Origin: Plasmopara viticola
Taxonomy: Eukaryota; Oomycota; Peronosporomycetes; Peronosporales; Peronosporaceae
Reading direction: 5' to 3'
NCBI GenBank assembly: GCA_001695595.3
Contig: MBPM02000009.1
Coordinates: forward strand, 1,488,001 to 1,552,000
Length of the DNA stretch: 64,000 bases
Below, piece after piece: positions 1 to 11,060 of the stretch. The first letter of the stretch is position 1. Every line of letters starts with the position of its first letter. Position numbers and translations under genes: made by a program. The notes under the pieces were generated by a model that saw only the letters and a list, made by a program, of their open reading frames with translations, was not told where the DNA came from and searched no databases.

Positions 1-3000
1 CCAACGGGAATATCCGCCCATTTCCCTTACGAATGGCTTCGTGAAAGCTCGGAAGAACCCATTCCGCCGGATCAAAATATCATTCTTTGAGAAACAAATA
101 TGGACCCACCTCAGACTGTGGCGTCTTTTGTAACGGTCTCGAGGGTGAGCGAAGACGTATTGAATGGGGCCGTATACCAAGGCAATGCTGAAGAATTAAC
201 CCTTTCTCAACTCTGCGCGGTGATTGAGAAATTCTCGGGATCGTTTACGCAAATTACTGACCCGGACATACTACTATCAACGGTCCAAGCACAACCAAGC
301 CTTCACCGAGTTTTACTGGATTCGGAAGTGGATGCCAATTTTCACCACCATTGGTCTAAGGCTTTTGGTCACGCGGTCCTCCGAGAGTTGGGCTCACGTG
401 ATAACCCTTCGTCAGCCGATGGGTCACTAACAGGCCGCGTCTCAGCACTTTACCCAAACCGGACCGACTTTGACTTCCAGTCACTTTTGGGTCAATTATG
501 CCCAACTCTGGTTAAAGGTAAAACTGGCTGAGGCCGATCTAGCTCTGCAAATTATTGCACCTAGCATGTATATGGACCCACTTAAATTGAGTGCGATTCT
601 CGAGAAAGCAGCATCGTCACTGCCCCACTCGTTGTGGTTATTATGGGATAATTCAACTCTGTCCGCCATAATGAATTTTCCCTTGATGAAAAGAATTTTG
701 GCTGGGCCACTTCCCTATAAATTACGCAAAACTTTTGAGTATCTGCGCAAGCAGGCCGCTTTAGTGGACCCCCAGGTCTCCATTTACCCCTGAAGTACAA
801 TGGACTCTAAAAAGGATACTCAGTTAATGCGAATGGATTAAACAATGTATCACAACGAACCCTAAATTACTTCTCAAACACCTTTCACATGGCGGAATTT
901 CAAGAAACAAATTTACGGGTAACAAAAGCTTTAAATGAGCCCAACTTCACTGGAAAACAGCTTCCCAGCTCAATACCAGTTTTTGGTCTCACGATAATAT
1001 AAACACTTTTACAGGTCAAGCTGGTGTTGGTTTGTTATTAACACCTACTTGCCCTATCCGCAACCTTTAAGACGTTACGCGCCGGCACGTCACTTATATG
1101 GATATCCTCTCCCGGTATCTTCTAATCCGGGGAAATATTGACTCGGCTATAACATACATTCACGTACTATACGCCCCAGATCAGCAAGCTAATTTTTGGA
1201 AATTTGCCACGTCATTTTGAAGAAAACATTCACCATATATTTCTGGGGGACTTTAATACCGTCATTTCCAGTCAACAAGATCAGGCACGACACGGCAATC
1301 GAAATTGTTTTCGATAGCGCAAGGAATTGCTCGACTGAATGAGTTCAATCAATTCGGTCGACCCTTGGCGACTTCAAAACCCCCCATCTCCAACAATTTA
1401 CAAGCCCCAACTCAAGTTCAAGAATTGACTATATTTTAGTCATCTCTTAACTTTTTCACACGTATTTTCAGGATATTCACCACGATTTTAAAAAATTGGC
1501 AGGAATTGGCGACCATACTGAAATTTCTTTTCGACTGGGATGTTCAATTTTCAGACCGTCAGGAAGGGCCCCATGGGAATGCCCAGTTTGGGTAATGCAG
1601 TTGCCTGAAGCCCAAGAGTATTTGCACAAAACCTTAAATGAGTTAGCAGACTCTTTCTGGGCTCCTAATTGGAATTTCTATAATCTGGGATTTCTATTAG
1701 ATGAACACAAACGAAACGATTCTATTTTTCTGCGTGAGTTGTTCCTAAAGAAACGCATGCGGGTGCTTGAAAATTTTTACCTTAAAGTCAACGAACTTCA
1801 GCATCTGCACGCTTAGGAACCATCTAGTGTCCATCCGGACTGTATTACTATTGCGAAAATCCAGCTTAAAGAAAAGCTGAATGAACAAAATTACTATTCG
1901 TCCAAGCGGAAGTTTACCTCCGACTTGGAATCCACTGAGCGCTGCTCTACAAAATATTTCAGACCGCCAGCCATTCTCCACAAGACGCCCATCCCAGTCG
2001 ATTCAATCGAAGGCCTAGAGTCGACTTGTTCCTCTTTTTTGTCGTTCTGGTCTGGGATTTACTGTTCGCCTTCGAAGGAAGTTGACCATAGTAAACCAAA
2101 ATGGGATCCTTTAAAATTGGTCCAAATCCTCTAAGATACTAAAGCGCGACTTACCTTGACGGATCAGGCTTATTTGATCCGCCCCTTCACAGCTCTTGAA
2201 ATTTATTGGGCGCTAACACTCACGGCAATTGGAAAAACTCCGGGACCGGACGGCCTTCCTGCTGAGTATCACAAGACAGATCTACCCCCCTATATGCTGC
2301 TCAATTCCAAAGGGGGAAAATGACTAAATTTCAGCGGAGGGTTCAAGTCTCGCTTCTTTATAAAAAAGGCGGTCGGAAACTTTCCAGCAATTACCGACCA
2401 ACTTCATTACTTAATGTGGACGCTAAAATCGGGTTCAAAATTTTGGCCCATAGGCTCGGCTCCGTATTGGGAAAATTACTTCACTCGGACCAATTTGGAT
2501 TTGTACCGGGCCGGGATATTCGCCACGCACATTTACGGTTTCAAGCTTTGACCCAATTAATTGGGGGTGGCAATCCCCGGCTGGCGCCGTTCTACTAGAT
2601 TTTGCTAAAGCCTTTGATAGTGTCGTATGGGACGCACTCGATATGGTTCTAATGCACTATGGTTCTGGGGACCAGTTCCGTCGCTGGATACGAATCCTCT
2701 TCCCGGGTACCCTAACTACCCTGATGTTCAATCGCCAACCACTTGACCCATTTGAACTAGGTGCGGGAGTCCGTCAAGGGGACCCATTGTCACCGGCACT
2801 ATTTGTGCTCTTTATTGAGCCTTTGCTTAATTTCCTTCGAGTTCGTCTTCAAAATTATGGTCTTCAAAGTCAATCGGCCACTCACTCAATAAGTGATACT
2901 CACTCAATTTGTGACTCCGACTCACTCAATGATTCGACCCATACAGTTATTAGCTTTGCTGATGACTGCACCGGACTCCTTCATGATTTACGCCATACCA

Positions 3001-4600
3001 GTTCCTTTTTAAAATTGGTAGGGAATATTTGTGGGGCCTCTGGGATGAGTCTAAATATGGCTAAGACAGTAATCCTTCCCTTTCAACCTTGGACTACGGA
3101 AAATGAGCCATTTCGACAAAAACTTTTATCACTGGGAGTTGTTGTGGTAGACAATAATGCCTGCACCAAACTTTTGGGTATTTATTACGGACCAACTCTT
3201 TCGGACGCTGATCGACTCCAGCATCTTATCGTGGAAATGGAAAATCGGTGTTCGCAATGCTTCACCGCGCAAGGACTTTACGGGGTCAAGTTGTTATTCT
3301 CCAAAAAAATAATTCTACCTGTGGTATGGTACACGGTCAGTGTTTATTTTATTCCGTCCACTGGCTTTCAAGATCGGCTTTCACGGTTTCAAGTCTTTCA
3401 ACGCTCCGGCCCGCGAGTGGTGGTTCCTCCCTAAAGGTCAAGGTGGATAAGGCTTGACACCTATCTTAGACTCCATTTGAAGCCTCCAACTTCACATACT
3501 ATGTAGAGTGATTCTAGCTGGCAGGAGGCCGGCTAATTTACCATCTTGGGCGGACCCAATAACTCGACTTTTCGATGAAGCAATTTCGCCTTGGGGACAA
3601 GACTATGATGTTCTTTACGCCCCCATTTTTGTTGGCCGGACCACGTGGTTTCACACCGTTGCCATCGCTGAACAAGTCTTGGGTCGTATTGGCGCTTCGT
3701 ACTTTTTACATGGCATACTCGATTTCGCAAAAAACTTACAAGGCTTCCGAACAAATTTGACAGGCTAACCATGCCCATTGTAAATAATGTGGATATTACC
3801 TACGGCAACTGTGGTAGAACTTTGGCCGGGGCTACATGGCCACTGAGGTTAGTAACATTACTAGCTGCCCAAGGATTTTTTAAGCCGGCGCAACTATACA
3901 AGGCTTGCCCAATACCTATTACGGCTACAAACCTTTCCCGTTGTTTAAGCCAATTTGACTCGGGGCGGCTTGTCAGCGCGATTTCATGCAACAATTTCTT
4001 GGACAAAGCCGGCTCTCTGCTGCGTTCACAAGACCCTTATTCAATAGAGGCTAGTCAAGTGCCAAAATTTTACGCCGCACATCACACCTGGACTTTTGAT
4101 ACTTATGAAATATCCGAGCTAAGTGTGACAAGAATTGGAAAATTTTTAATGAAATTCAATTCACCAGCATTGCCCCTTTCTCAACTCGGCGTCTCGGGTC
4201 GACCTGATACGACTTTGTGGGCCCGTAACTACAAACTGGGTCGACATGTCTTGCCAGTCTACTCCGACCTTCTTTATCGGCTTTAGCACAACGCTTTATT
4301 TCTCGGTTGTCGTCTTCAGCATCTCACTGCTGCAGTTTCAACCTGCCATTATGGTTGTCGAATTATGGACACTGCCCCACACTTGTTTTGGTATTGCGAT
4401 TTTGCAACTCAAGTTTGGTCTAAGTGGTTCAATGCTTTTCGAGACTTTTTTCGGGCCCCACTGGAATGGGAGTCAATTCTATTTCTTAGACTAGAATCAA
4501 CCGACCATGCCAAGTCACTTTACGGTTATTCTTTGTAATTTTCCACATTGTTCGAGTAGTGGTTCTACGTTGCTTGTGGATGCACAGGAATGATATTCGC
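1..4600 (+). mobile_element. Decayed LINE (non-LTR retrotransposon)
   Basis: A non-LTR retrotransposon broken by many frameshifts and stops; it probably begins before the window. Pieces occur in LINE order. An endonuclease piece holds a GDFN motif (about 1243-1258) and an SRIDYI-like motif (about 1411-1438). The reverse transcriptase follows at about 2320-3434. A C-terminal zf-RVT-like stretch is readable in changing frames to about 4570 (CDFATQVWSKWFNAF-type residues near 4395-4440, then a WMHRND-like motif near 4577). No intact ORF spans two domains, so the copy cannot be autonomous. The 5' end, poly-A tail and target-site duplication were not identified, so both borders are approximate. 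Confidence 0.88.
2320..3434 (+). pseudogene. LINE reverse transcriptase domain, disrupted
   Basis: This is the best-preserved part of the LINE. From 2320 to about 2597 the frame encodes the fingers region (SSNYRPTSLLN, then DQFGFVPGRDIRHAH). The frame breaks near 2597, and motif A (LDFAKAFDSVVWDAL) continues in another frame. The frame from 2643 to 3434 carries GVRQGDPLSPALF (motif B), the catalytic FADD box at about 2952-2966 and a LLGIYYG stretch. The motif set matches the RVT_1 family of LINE elements. The frame breaks and lack of a continuous ORF make it a pseudogene. A Ser/Thr/His-rich insertion with repeated 'TCACTCAAT' units (about 2878-2940) lies just before FADD and is unusual in an RT palm. 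Confidence 0.9.
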
Positions 4601-5404
4601 TTTCATGAGATTCAAGCCAACATCGTCGAAGTTATCGCTCAAGTCGAGGCTGTTATAGTGCTTCACATACAACACTTCAATCGAGACTTATGTTGCAATA
4701 GTCCAGGCCATTCCAGTGCCTTAAGTTGTTAGCCAGACTGAAATCCACCAGCAATTCACAGCTAAATTCCACAATGATGACCTAGTGTAGCTAAATAACG
4801 CTTCGGCACGTTCTCTTTACGATACAAATTAACTCGGAGCAGTATTGCTAATTGTGCCCTCAACAATACCCTGGACCCATTTTAGCAGCCGCCACAATTG
4901 GGTCCTATTCTAGCTGAAAGGATGACCCTCCAAGCTCCTTTGCAAAAAAAAGAGTGGCTCAACACAAAATTGCTGTCTTTAAGCTTGCTTTCGGCCTTTC
5001 GTTATTCCGGCCTTAGCACCTTTTGAACAATTTGGCATTTTTGTCCTTTCGTCTTTCAAGGGTTTTTTACTGCTGGAATAAGTCGTAGTCGATATGCTAA
5101 TTGTGCCTGTTTGAGGTCACGGATTAACTCGATCTACGTCACATCTTACATATCGATTCGGTTGGACTGCTGTCAAGTTAGCGATCCTTGCAGCTTTCCG
5201 CTACCCAGTATTACCGTCTCTCCCAATTTGCATTGGGCTTCGCCAAGGCGTTGTCTACCCCTAATTAGGGGCTTCGCATACCGACGTCTTATGGCTAAGT
5301 GTTGTAACGACTCCCTCACGACAGTGCCTTCGGCATTTATCGCAAGCTATCAACTTTTCGACTCCCCAATTGTAACCCCCCCAAATAGCATCACCTGTCA
5401 GTTT
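4601..5404. other. No gene seen; probable LINE 3' flank
   Basis: No recognisable coding sequence. An open frame at 5111-5449 is rich in Ser, Pro and Arg and resembles no family I know. An A-rich run at about 4945-4953 could be a decayed LINE tail, but no flanking duplication was found. Confidence 0.3.
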
Positions 5405-5470
5405 CGTCCACGGTGGGATTCGATACCGACTTGGAGCAGAGGTAGTTAAACCACTGCACCAAAAAGCCCG
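5405..5470 (-). repeat. tRNA-like sequence, possible SINE head
   Basis: The minus strand shows an A-box-like segment (TGGTGCAGTGGTTTAA, about 5445-5461) and a B-box-like segment (TATCGAATCCC, about 5414-5425) with tRNA-like spacing. That is the internal polymerase III promoter layout. The acceptor stem does not pair convincingly, so a tRNA-derived SINE or a tRNA pseudogene is more likely than a working tRNA. No tail or target duplication was resolved. Confidence 0.45.
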
Positions 5471-5922
5471 TTATGAAAACAACGGAATTTCGGTGCTTAC
5501 TCTGGATGCATCTTCGGCTCCCTATGTGACTGAAAGTTTGTATGCCTGCCGTCCTCGATTTACAGTTTTAACCTATTTTGGTATACTTCTAGATACTACA
5601 GCAGTAGCTAGGCAATTTGCTGTATAAAAGTGTAATGAATTTTGTTCAACTATCTTTTTCCAGACTATCTCAATTTAAAGTAAACCACAATACAGCCACT
5701 TTGCGAGACCTTAAGCCGCCAACACTAACGGTGGGAGTGAGGAACCGGCCAGGAAGCACAGACCAACACCGAAGACCGAGCCGATGGCAGACCTAAAATT
5801 GCTACCAACTGTTGTGGGAATGGTGAATTGCAAAGGGGATATAATTTTAAGGTTTCTCGTTCATAACCACTTGCTAACTCCGGGCGCAATTATCTGGAGT
5901 TCGCCTATTCACGCACAGATTC
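5471..5922. other. No gene seen
   Basis: I see no coding region, repeat array or RNA gene between the tRNA-like sequence and the Ty3/gypsy scrap. Confidence 0.4.
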
Positions 5923-6375
5923 ATGACGTCACTGTTGCGAGTCATGCTATTTGATAGGAAAAGTCTTGCATCTGTGACGGGTCAGATTCTGCCATTAGAA
6001 ATTTATCGCTACAAGCACAAGCCAAATGACGAGATTGAGAACTCGCGCTTAAGACTCCACAGCTCAAGATATCAGGATGACCTTATTACTTGCGATGAAG
6101 TATGCTTTCGTCAATTAAGAAAATTAAACTTCTTACAAACTATGGACACTACGTTCTTCGACGAATACGCCTCACTTTTTACAAAAAAGTACCGGTTGAC
6201 TTTAATATTTAATCCAAAGATGAAGTATCAGTCAGAAAAGCAGAATGCTTTAGACGACGTGCTATCGCGTGTTCGTAATTATGAGACAGCTCATTCCACA
6301 ACTGCGACCTCCTTTATATCGGATCTTGTTTGTGATGCGTACACGCTCGAAAACATGCGCGTAGATCCGCTATAG
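5923..6375 (+). pseudogene. Ty3/gypsy pol remnant (RNase H to integrase linker)
   Basis: A 150-codon open frame whose second half resembles the end of the Ty3/gypsy RNase H and the linker to integrase. An FDEYASLF stretch stands where oomycete Ty3 elements have a 'WLxFFAEYNF'-like segment. It is followed by QSEKQNALDDVLSR, corresponding to the common 'PGKxNxxADALSR' motif, and then by a YETAHSTTATS / DLVCDAYTLENM segment. The first half is too diverged to assign. No reverse transcriptase or integrase core lies next to it in a readable frame, so this is a scrap of a dead element. The resemblance rests on remembered motifs, not an alignment. Confidence 0.5.
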
Positions 6376-7905
6376 GCTTTATAAGTAAGAAGCTTAAGCT
6401 TTTTTGACAAAAACAGTCGGCAATGTCGGCTATCAATGAAAGCCGAATTGTTTTTTGCACCACTGATCTAGATGATTTACCACAAAAAGTGACTCCAAAA
6501 TAAACAATCTTGTGGCTCACAATTTAAAGCTTAGAGGTCTCGTCGGCAATCAAATATTTGGTATGACGATCGGTGAGCACCCCACCAATTCTAGTAGTTG
6601 CTCTACATATATGTGCACACATAAGATAAAATGTCTGCGCTTTGGTTGGTAACGCTATGCGGTAACTTACTTGGGTAGCTTGCCGGTGCTATCGCTTGGC
6701 GGGATCCCTAATTCACAAATTCGTTTTTGACTTGTCGAGGGATACGTAAGGCAACATATTCTATCAGGTCTTTGTTGACGATTCGAGCAAAACAGATTGT
6801 TCAGCAGCTCCGCCAGGCTTGTCACATTAGAAGCGCTATTACTAAGCCGTGTCTTGGAACAAAACTGACGCGTCAATTATTTCGGATTGATGCTCCTACT
6901 TAGCATGCTTCTTGAAAAATGTATTTCTGGATGTTTATGACCAGGTCACATTGCGTATTGTGTCATTGGAGACGTAAAATGCAAGATTTTCCTGGGATTA
7001 CCAAGGCATCCAAATAATATACACTTAGTCAAAAGAAATTGCTCAACAATGTTGCTCATATTTACATAGGATAAACGTTGTTTTCTATGTATAGTCTGAC
7101 CAGTTTTGCGCCACGAAATCCACGCATTGTGGCTTTGAGATTTATCTAGAAAAACAGCCGAACAGCTCACAGATATTTTTTCGCGATGCGTAAACAAGTC
7201 AAAGATTTGTGGTTACGATACTTATTCTACTTTTTTCAATGAAGCCATCGTAAGCTTCAGTGATAAGCAAACAGGCTAAGTAATATGTCTTTTGCGATAG
7301 AGCTTTGTCACAGAACAGAATCGTATATAATTTCGCACATCTCGTTATAATTTCATGCATGGTGCAATTAAATTTGGTTTGTATGCGAGATCTTACCATC
7401 TTTTTATCTAAGAAAAGTCTTCTCGTTCGGGTTTACATATAATTTGTATGCTAACTCCACATTGCGCATTTATATATAGATCCTTATCGAATAGACTCAG
7501 CAAATATTTATACTTGTCGACGGCATTATTTTTTTTACATATTTATTAATCCGGCACGAATATATATCAGTGTGCGGTGTTGAAGCGACATTTGCACTAT
7601 AACCTAATCACTCTTCATACACTCGTTGACTCCCATTTCTTACTACTAGAAGCAGAATACAAAAAAATGACAGCCCTACCCAATGGTATCGAAAATTAGA
7701 GAATACTCAAGTACAAAGACCACTCACAACCTTCAATCGAATCTATCCGACGCTCTGAGAGTATACTTACTTTTACTAAAAAAAAAATCAAGGGAACTCC
7801 CTGTAATTTCTGCATAATTATTCAATCGTGATTTAATAAAATGGGTGAATTGAGTTATCCTTCTACATAGCATAATAAGATAACGGAATAAAAAAAATAA
7901 CAAAT
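6376..7905. other. No gene seen; increasingly AT-rich
   Basis: Short frames on both strands show no recognisable family. Base composition becomes clearly AT-rich from about 7400 and stays so into the virus-like relic. It may hold more decayed Ty3 sequence, but no integrase motif was found. Confidence 0.35.
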
Positions 7906-7915
7906 TGGTCTACGC

Positions 7916-8052
7916 TCAAGAACTCTACCAGAAGAACAAGAAATCAATATTTGTAGAAAAGAAGCGCTACTATAAAATAAACCGAGAGGAAATCCTATAG
8001 AAGCAAAAAGAATATGATCGAACACTTCATGAACAGAGGAAACAGAATTAAG
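7916..8052 (+). pseudogene. Lys/Tyr/Glu-rich viral-type protein fragment
   Basis: One frame reads as a charged, repetitive segment with KKRYYKINREEIL followed, after one stop codon, by KQKEYDRTLHEQRKQN. Segments of the type 'YYxKNKEKIxEKxKEY' are common in HNH and GIY-YIG type proteins of large DNA viruses and phages. That resemblance, the AT-rich setting and the neighbouring protease and ATPase fragments are the only reasons for the call. Such low-complexity segments also arise by chance in AT-rich DNA. Confidence 0.3.
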
Positions 8053-8171
8053 TAGCTAAAAAACTAATCAATCAAAGTACTGACGAATAATATTTACTTG
8101 CCAAACAATGTTAATAACAATATATACAAAGACATTGTCATCTTGGAGTACGTTTTACTAAGTAACCTATC

Positions 8172-8400
8172 AGAAGCTTATTATAGTTAGATTAAACATC
8201 AATAATACTAGGCTGTAATGCGTTTCGAATCTCTTCGATAACATGAACACTTGGAGGAGGATCAATATATTAAGACGCCAAAAGAAATTTCAATGCAATC
8301 TTACATTCTTGATTAGGGTTGCGAGCTATAACATGTAAATGACTATAGACGTGTGGCTTGTTTTACCCGAAAAGCTTGGTTTTAAAACGGTTATGCGAAA
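8172..8400 (-). pseudogene. Packaging-ATPase-like (FtsK/HerA type) fragment
   Basis: On the minus strand the frame reads RITVLKPSFSGKTSHT, a Walker A-like segment (PSFSGKTS) resembling the 'GPSFSGKT' seen in Polinton and Polinton-like virus ATPases. Shortly after, in a shifted frame, it reads HLHVIARNPNQECK, which matches the position and style of the 'xxIITRSPxQY' segment that follows Walker A in those proteins, then an acidic VIEEI stretch. One frameshift and at least one stop break the reading. Walker B was not seen. The family assignment is an inference from two short motifs in the right order and spacing. Confidence 0.4.
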
Positions 8401-8699
8401 ATTCCAAGATTTTTCTTTTCTCGACACAAATTTCTCCTAACGCCTTTCGGAGCATCCATCAAAATCAGAAATTGAACGCATATCGCGCCGGAGGTGCTGC
8501 TTGACATTCTCTGATTACTGATCTCGTATGACAAATCGATCAATTAAATAAAAAAAGGATTGCTTTACAAAATGTACCACCTTATTATGTTCCATCCTTG
8601 CAGAATCCATCAGACTACATTGGATCATTAGATTACTTGAGCATAAGTATTTGAGAGATGAGATTCATTACAATTTGGACTTGTTCATTACCGGCAATA

Positions 8700-9260
8700 T
8701 CTATCAAAATGAAATAATGATTTATTTTAGTGTGCTGTCGGGTTTTCGACCAGCAACACCTTTTGCTGGTTCAATTGTTTGCTGTTGATTAAAAAAGAAA
8801 CATCACCTACATTAAAATCGTTCAGCATCGCAATTGAATGGAATCCTTTTAACGACTGCGCAGACTGACTTTACGTCATTAGGAACAATTTCATCAACAC
8901 TCAACATCAGTCGATCTAGTCCATTAAGCTGTAATAATTCCCTATTGAGCAACAAATGCTCATTATCTGTACATTTTGTATCTGAAGATCAGGCATTTGG
9001 TAGTAGGATCTACTGCTGTAAACAATACACTCTATCAGATGACTTATGGTACATTTACAGTTTCCTACCAACACGAACCTCAACGACATTTACAATATGC
9101 TTGCCTTCGCTAACACAGACAGATCTGGATTGTTTGTTGAATCGAAAAAAACGAATTGAGTGCTATCACTCATTGTCGAAAGTAAATGTCAATGATTGTT
9201 ATATTATAATTAGCTATATACAAACATCAGATAATGATTTTGAATTTAGATGAATTCGGT
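8700..9260 (-). pseudogene. Unclassified fragments of the virus-like relic
   Basis: The minus strand carries consecutive short frames that look like one decayed protein. A start-like MSDSTQFVFFDS segment lies near 9173, a VVEVRVGRKL segment near 9085, and a 61-codon stretch (DTKCTDNEHLLLNRELL, then DEIVPNDVKSVCAVV) covers about 8815-8985. Stops and frame changes separate them. I do not recognise the family; a capsid or minor virion protein is only a guess from context. Confidence 0.3.
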
Positions 9261-9440
9261 GAATCGAATATCATTTAAGTAGAATAGTTGAATTTATATT
9301 TTTTTGCTTGTGAGCTACAAATCAGCTGAATGTTCATATCGACGATATAGTATATTTCAGAAAAATTAAAGCTCCAATAGGTATTAGCCCGAAGGCAAAA
9401 GAGCTCGCTCTTGTGCTAAGGGCTTCAAAGCCTCGTTCTA

Positions 9441-9660
9441 ATGAAAGATGCAATATATTACTTCGATTCGATCTAGGTGGGCTTGTTTGACTTGATGAGG
9501 TTGGGCGCAAAGAGCTCTCGGTGTTATGAAATACAATGATAAACAAAATCAAGGGACCTATGATGACTATTGTGGGCTGTGGTGCCTACTGTATTTGTAT
9601 GCTAAAGAACACAATCGACTTGATTTATTAAGACATCTTTACGATTTAAATACAGAAGTT
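9441..9660 (+). pseudogene. Adenain-like cysteine protease (Polinton PRO) fragment
   Basis: The plus strand reads IYYFDS at about 9453-9470, matching the 'iYFDSFG' box of adenovirus-type and Polinton proteases. It is followed, after a stop and frame changes, by YNDKQNQGTYDDYCGLWCLLYLY (split here as YNDKQNQGTYDD then YCGLWCLLYLY), with CGLWC at about 9571-9585. Gln then Cys-Gly with aromatic and Leu residues is the catalytic oxyanion/cysteine region of this family, and the FDS-to-CG spacing fits. The catalytic His region upstream is not readable. In the family this enzyme matures capsid proteins. This is the strongest virus-like signal in the stretch. Confidence 0.55.
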
Positions 9661-10240
9661 TCGTGTTACTATTATGAATAGAATCAGACGATACAGAAGG
9701 ACTGGAGTGGATGGAGTTGCTCTAAAAGATGATAGAATCGAGGTAATAATGAAAGAATTGGAGAGCTTGCGTTCTGAATTATCTCAAAAAAGGTCAAATT
9801 ATCCATGTTGAGATACTATAAAGAAAAGGATTTCACAAAAGATAGAGGAGCTCTACTCAAAGACGGTTTTGTTAGTAAAGGAGATTATCTCAAGTTCCAG
9901 TAACAATACTGAGTGCTAGATACAAGAGTTGGTGAATTGACACTGGACACATTTGCATGTTGTGTAAGTCAATTATTGAGAATATTTGATGGAGTTGTGC
10001 TAAAATATTATGACAAATACGACAAAATACGCATTGGTGGACTTCTTCTTAACAAATCGACTTTTGTTGAAAATTGCGCTAATTTCAATTACTTTACAAA
10101 GCTGTATTATGTCAGATGTTGAATGCTCTTTTGTTTCCAGGTCGGTCTGACGACCGCTCGAACTTGTTCAACAATCAAGAGATTTCGAACTTTGTTCGGA
10201 TCCTTTAATCAATCACACGTTATGTTGGTTTCTACCGATT

Positions 10241-10389
10241 TATGTAGTCCAAATAGCCAGTATCATTGGTATCGAAAGTACGTAATATTCATGCTTCTTG
10301 TGTCTATATTTGATGAATTTTATTTTGTAGGGAGAATAAATATATATATACTTTTTTTTCAAATTAATTGAAAAGAAAATATTAAAAGG
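10241..10389. other. No gene seen
   Basis: AT-rich gap between the virus-like relic and the Mutator-like relic, with a short TATATATA run near 10338. Confidence 0.4.
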
Positions 10390-11060
10390 ACCTTGAATCA
10401 CAGCTTTTTCTACGAGAAAGAATATGACAAGATAATACACCTAAGTCACTAAAGAAAGTACACTTTTATGCTGTGCATCACTGTTGCATAGACGCTCGAT
10501 GTGTCCTCTTCACCACAGCTGCTGCATCGATACACTTTTTGACGCACCAGCTTATATTGTAGCATGCTCTGATTAGATTCGCTTCTTCTTGGGTCGACCT
10601 TTTTTTGGACGGATTTGATGGAAGATGCTCACTCTTTACCATCGCACTTTCTGTCACAAATGGCTTCACTTCGAGTGCTTCATCGTAGGCAAATAGATAC
10701 GATTTCCCCAAATATCAATTTTGCACGGTACAGCTGATTTGAAAACTTATGAGCTGCTATGAGGTGTCGACATGCAGCATTCATATCCTTCACATAACCG
10801 CATGCGCATTTACCACTGGTATTGTTTACCTCAGCGGCATACTCCATTGGCTTGTTTGTTTCTATCTTAAACGACACAACAAAAGATGTAGCTAAAATTG
10901 GACATACTTAAGAATTGTTTCCTCGTACATTTTGTACATTGAAGTGATGCAACTGGCATATTACACCCCATTGTTTGGTCTGTCCAGCAATTTCGAGCCA
11001 CTTTGTAACAAGTGGATTTAAATTCGCGCCATTCCTCTGTTGCATTGCATCTTAATCATC
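10390..11060 (-). mobile_element. Mutator-like transposase relic, C-terminal part
   Basis: The minus strand carries the C-terminal part of a MULE transposase. A SWIM-type zinc finger (CACGYVKDMNAACRHL, with the C-x-C ... C-x-H pattern) lies at about 10775-10820. Then come LFAYDEALEVKPFVTE (about 10630-10700), KKRSTQEEAN and a Cys-rich tail. The relic at 58750-60510 has the same segments in the same order (LLAYDEALEVKQFVTE), and the DNA outside the 3' end also matches (TTGAATCACA), so the two are copies of one family. The DDE catalytic part is absent here. Frames are interrupted and the copy is dead. Confidence 0.7.

Larger units (their letters stand above)
7906..10240. mobile_element. Decayed Polinton/Maverick-like or viral element relic
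   Basis: An AT-rich stretch carrying fragments of several genes typical of Polintons, Polinton-like viruses and related dsDNA elements. These are a packaging-ATPase-like fragment (minus, 8172-8400), an adenain-like cysteine protease fragment (plus, 9441-9660), a Lys/Tyr/Glu-rich 'YYKINREEIL' fragment of the kind common in large-virus proteins (plus, about 7916-8050), an unclassified fragment (minus, 8700-9260) and a possible coiled-coil fragment just after the protease (about 9676-9810). All are broken by stops and frameshifts. No capsid protein, integrase, DNA polymerase or terminal inverted repeat was recognised. Borders are approximate. A cellular origin for some pieces cannot be excluded. 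Confidence 0.5.
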
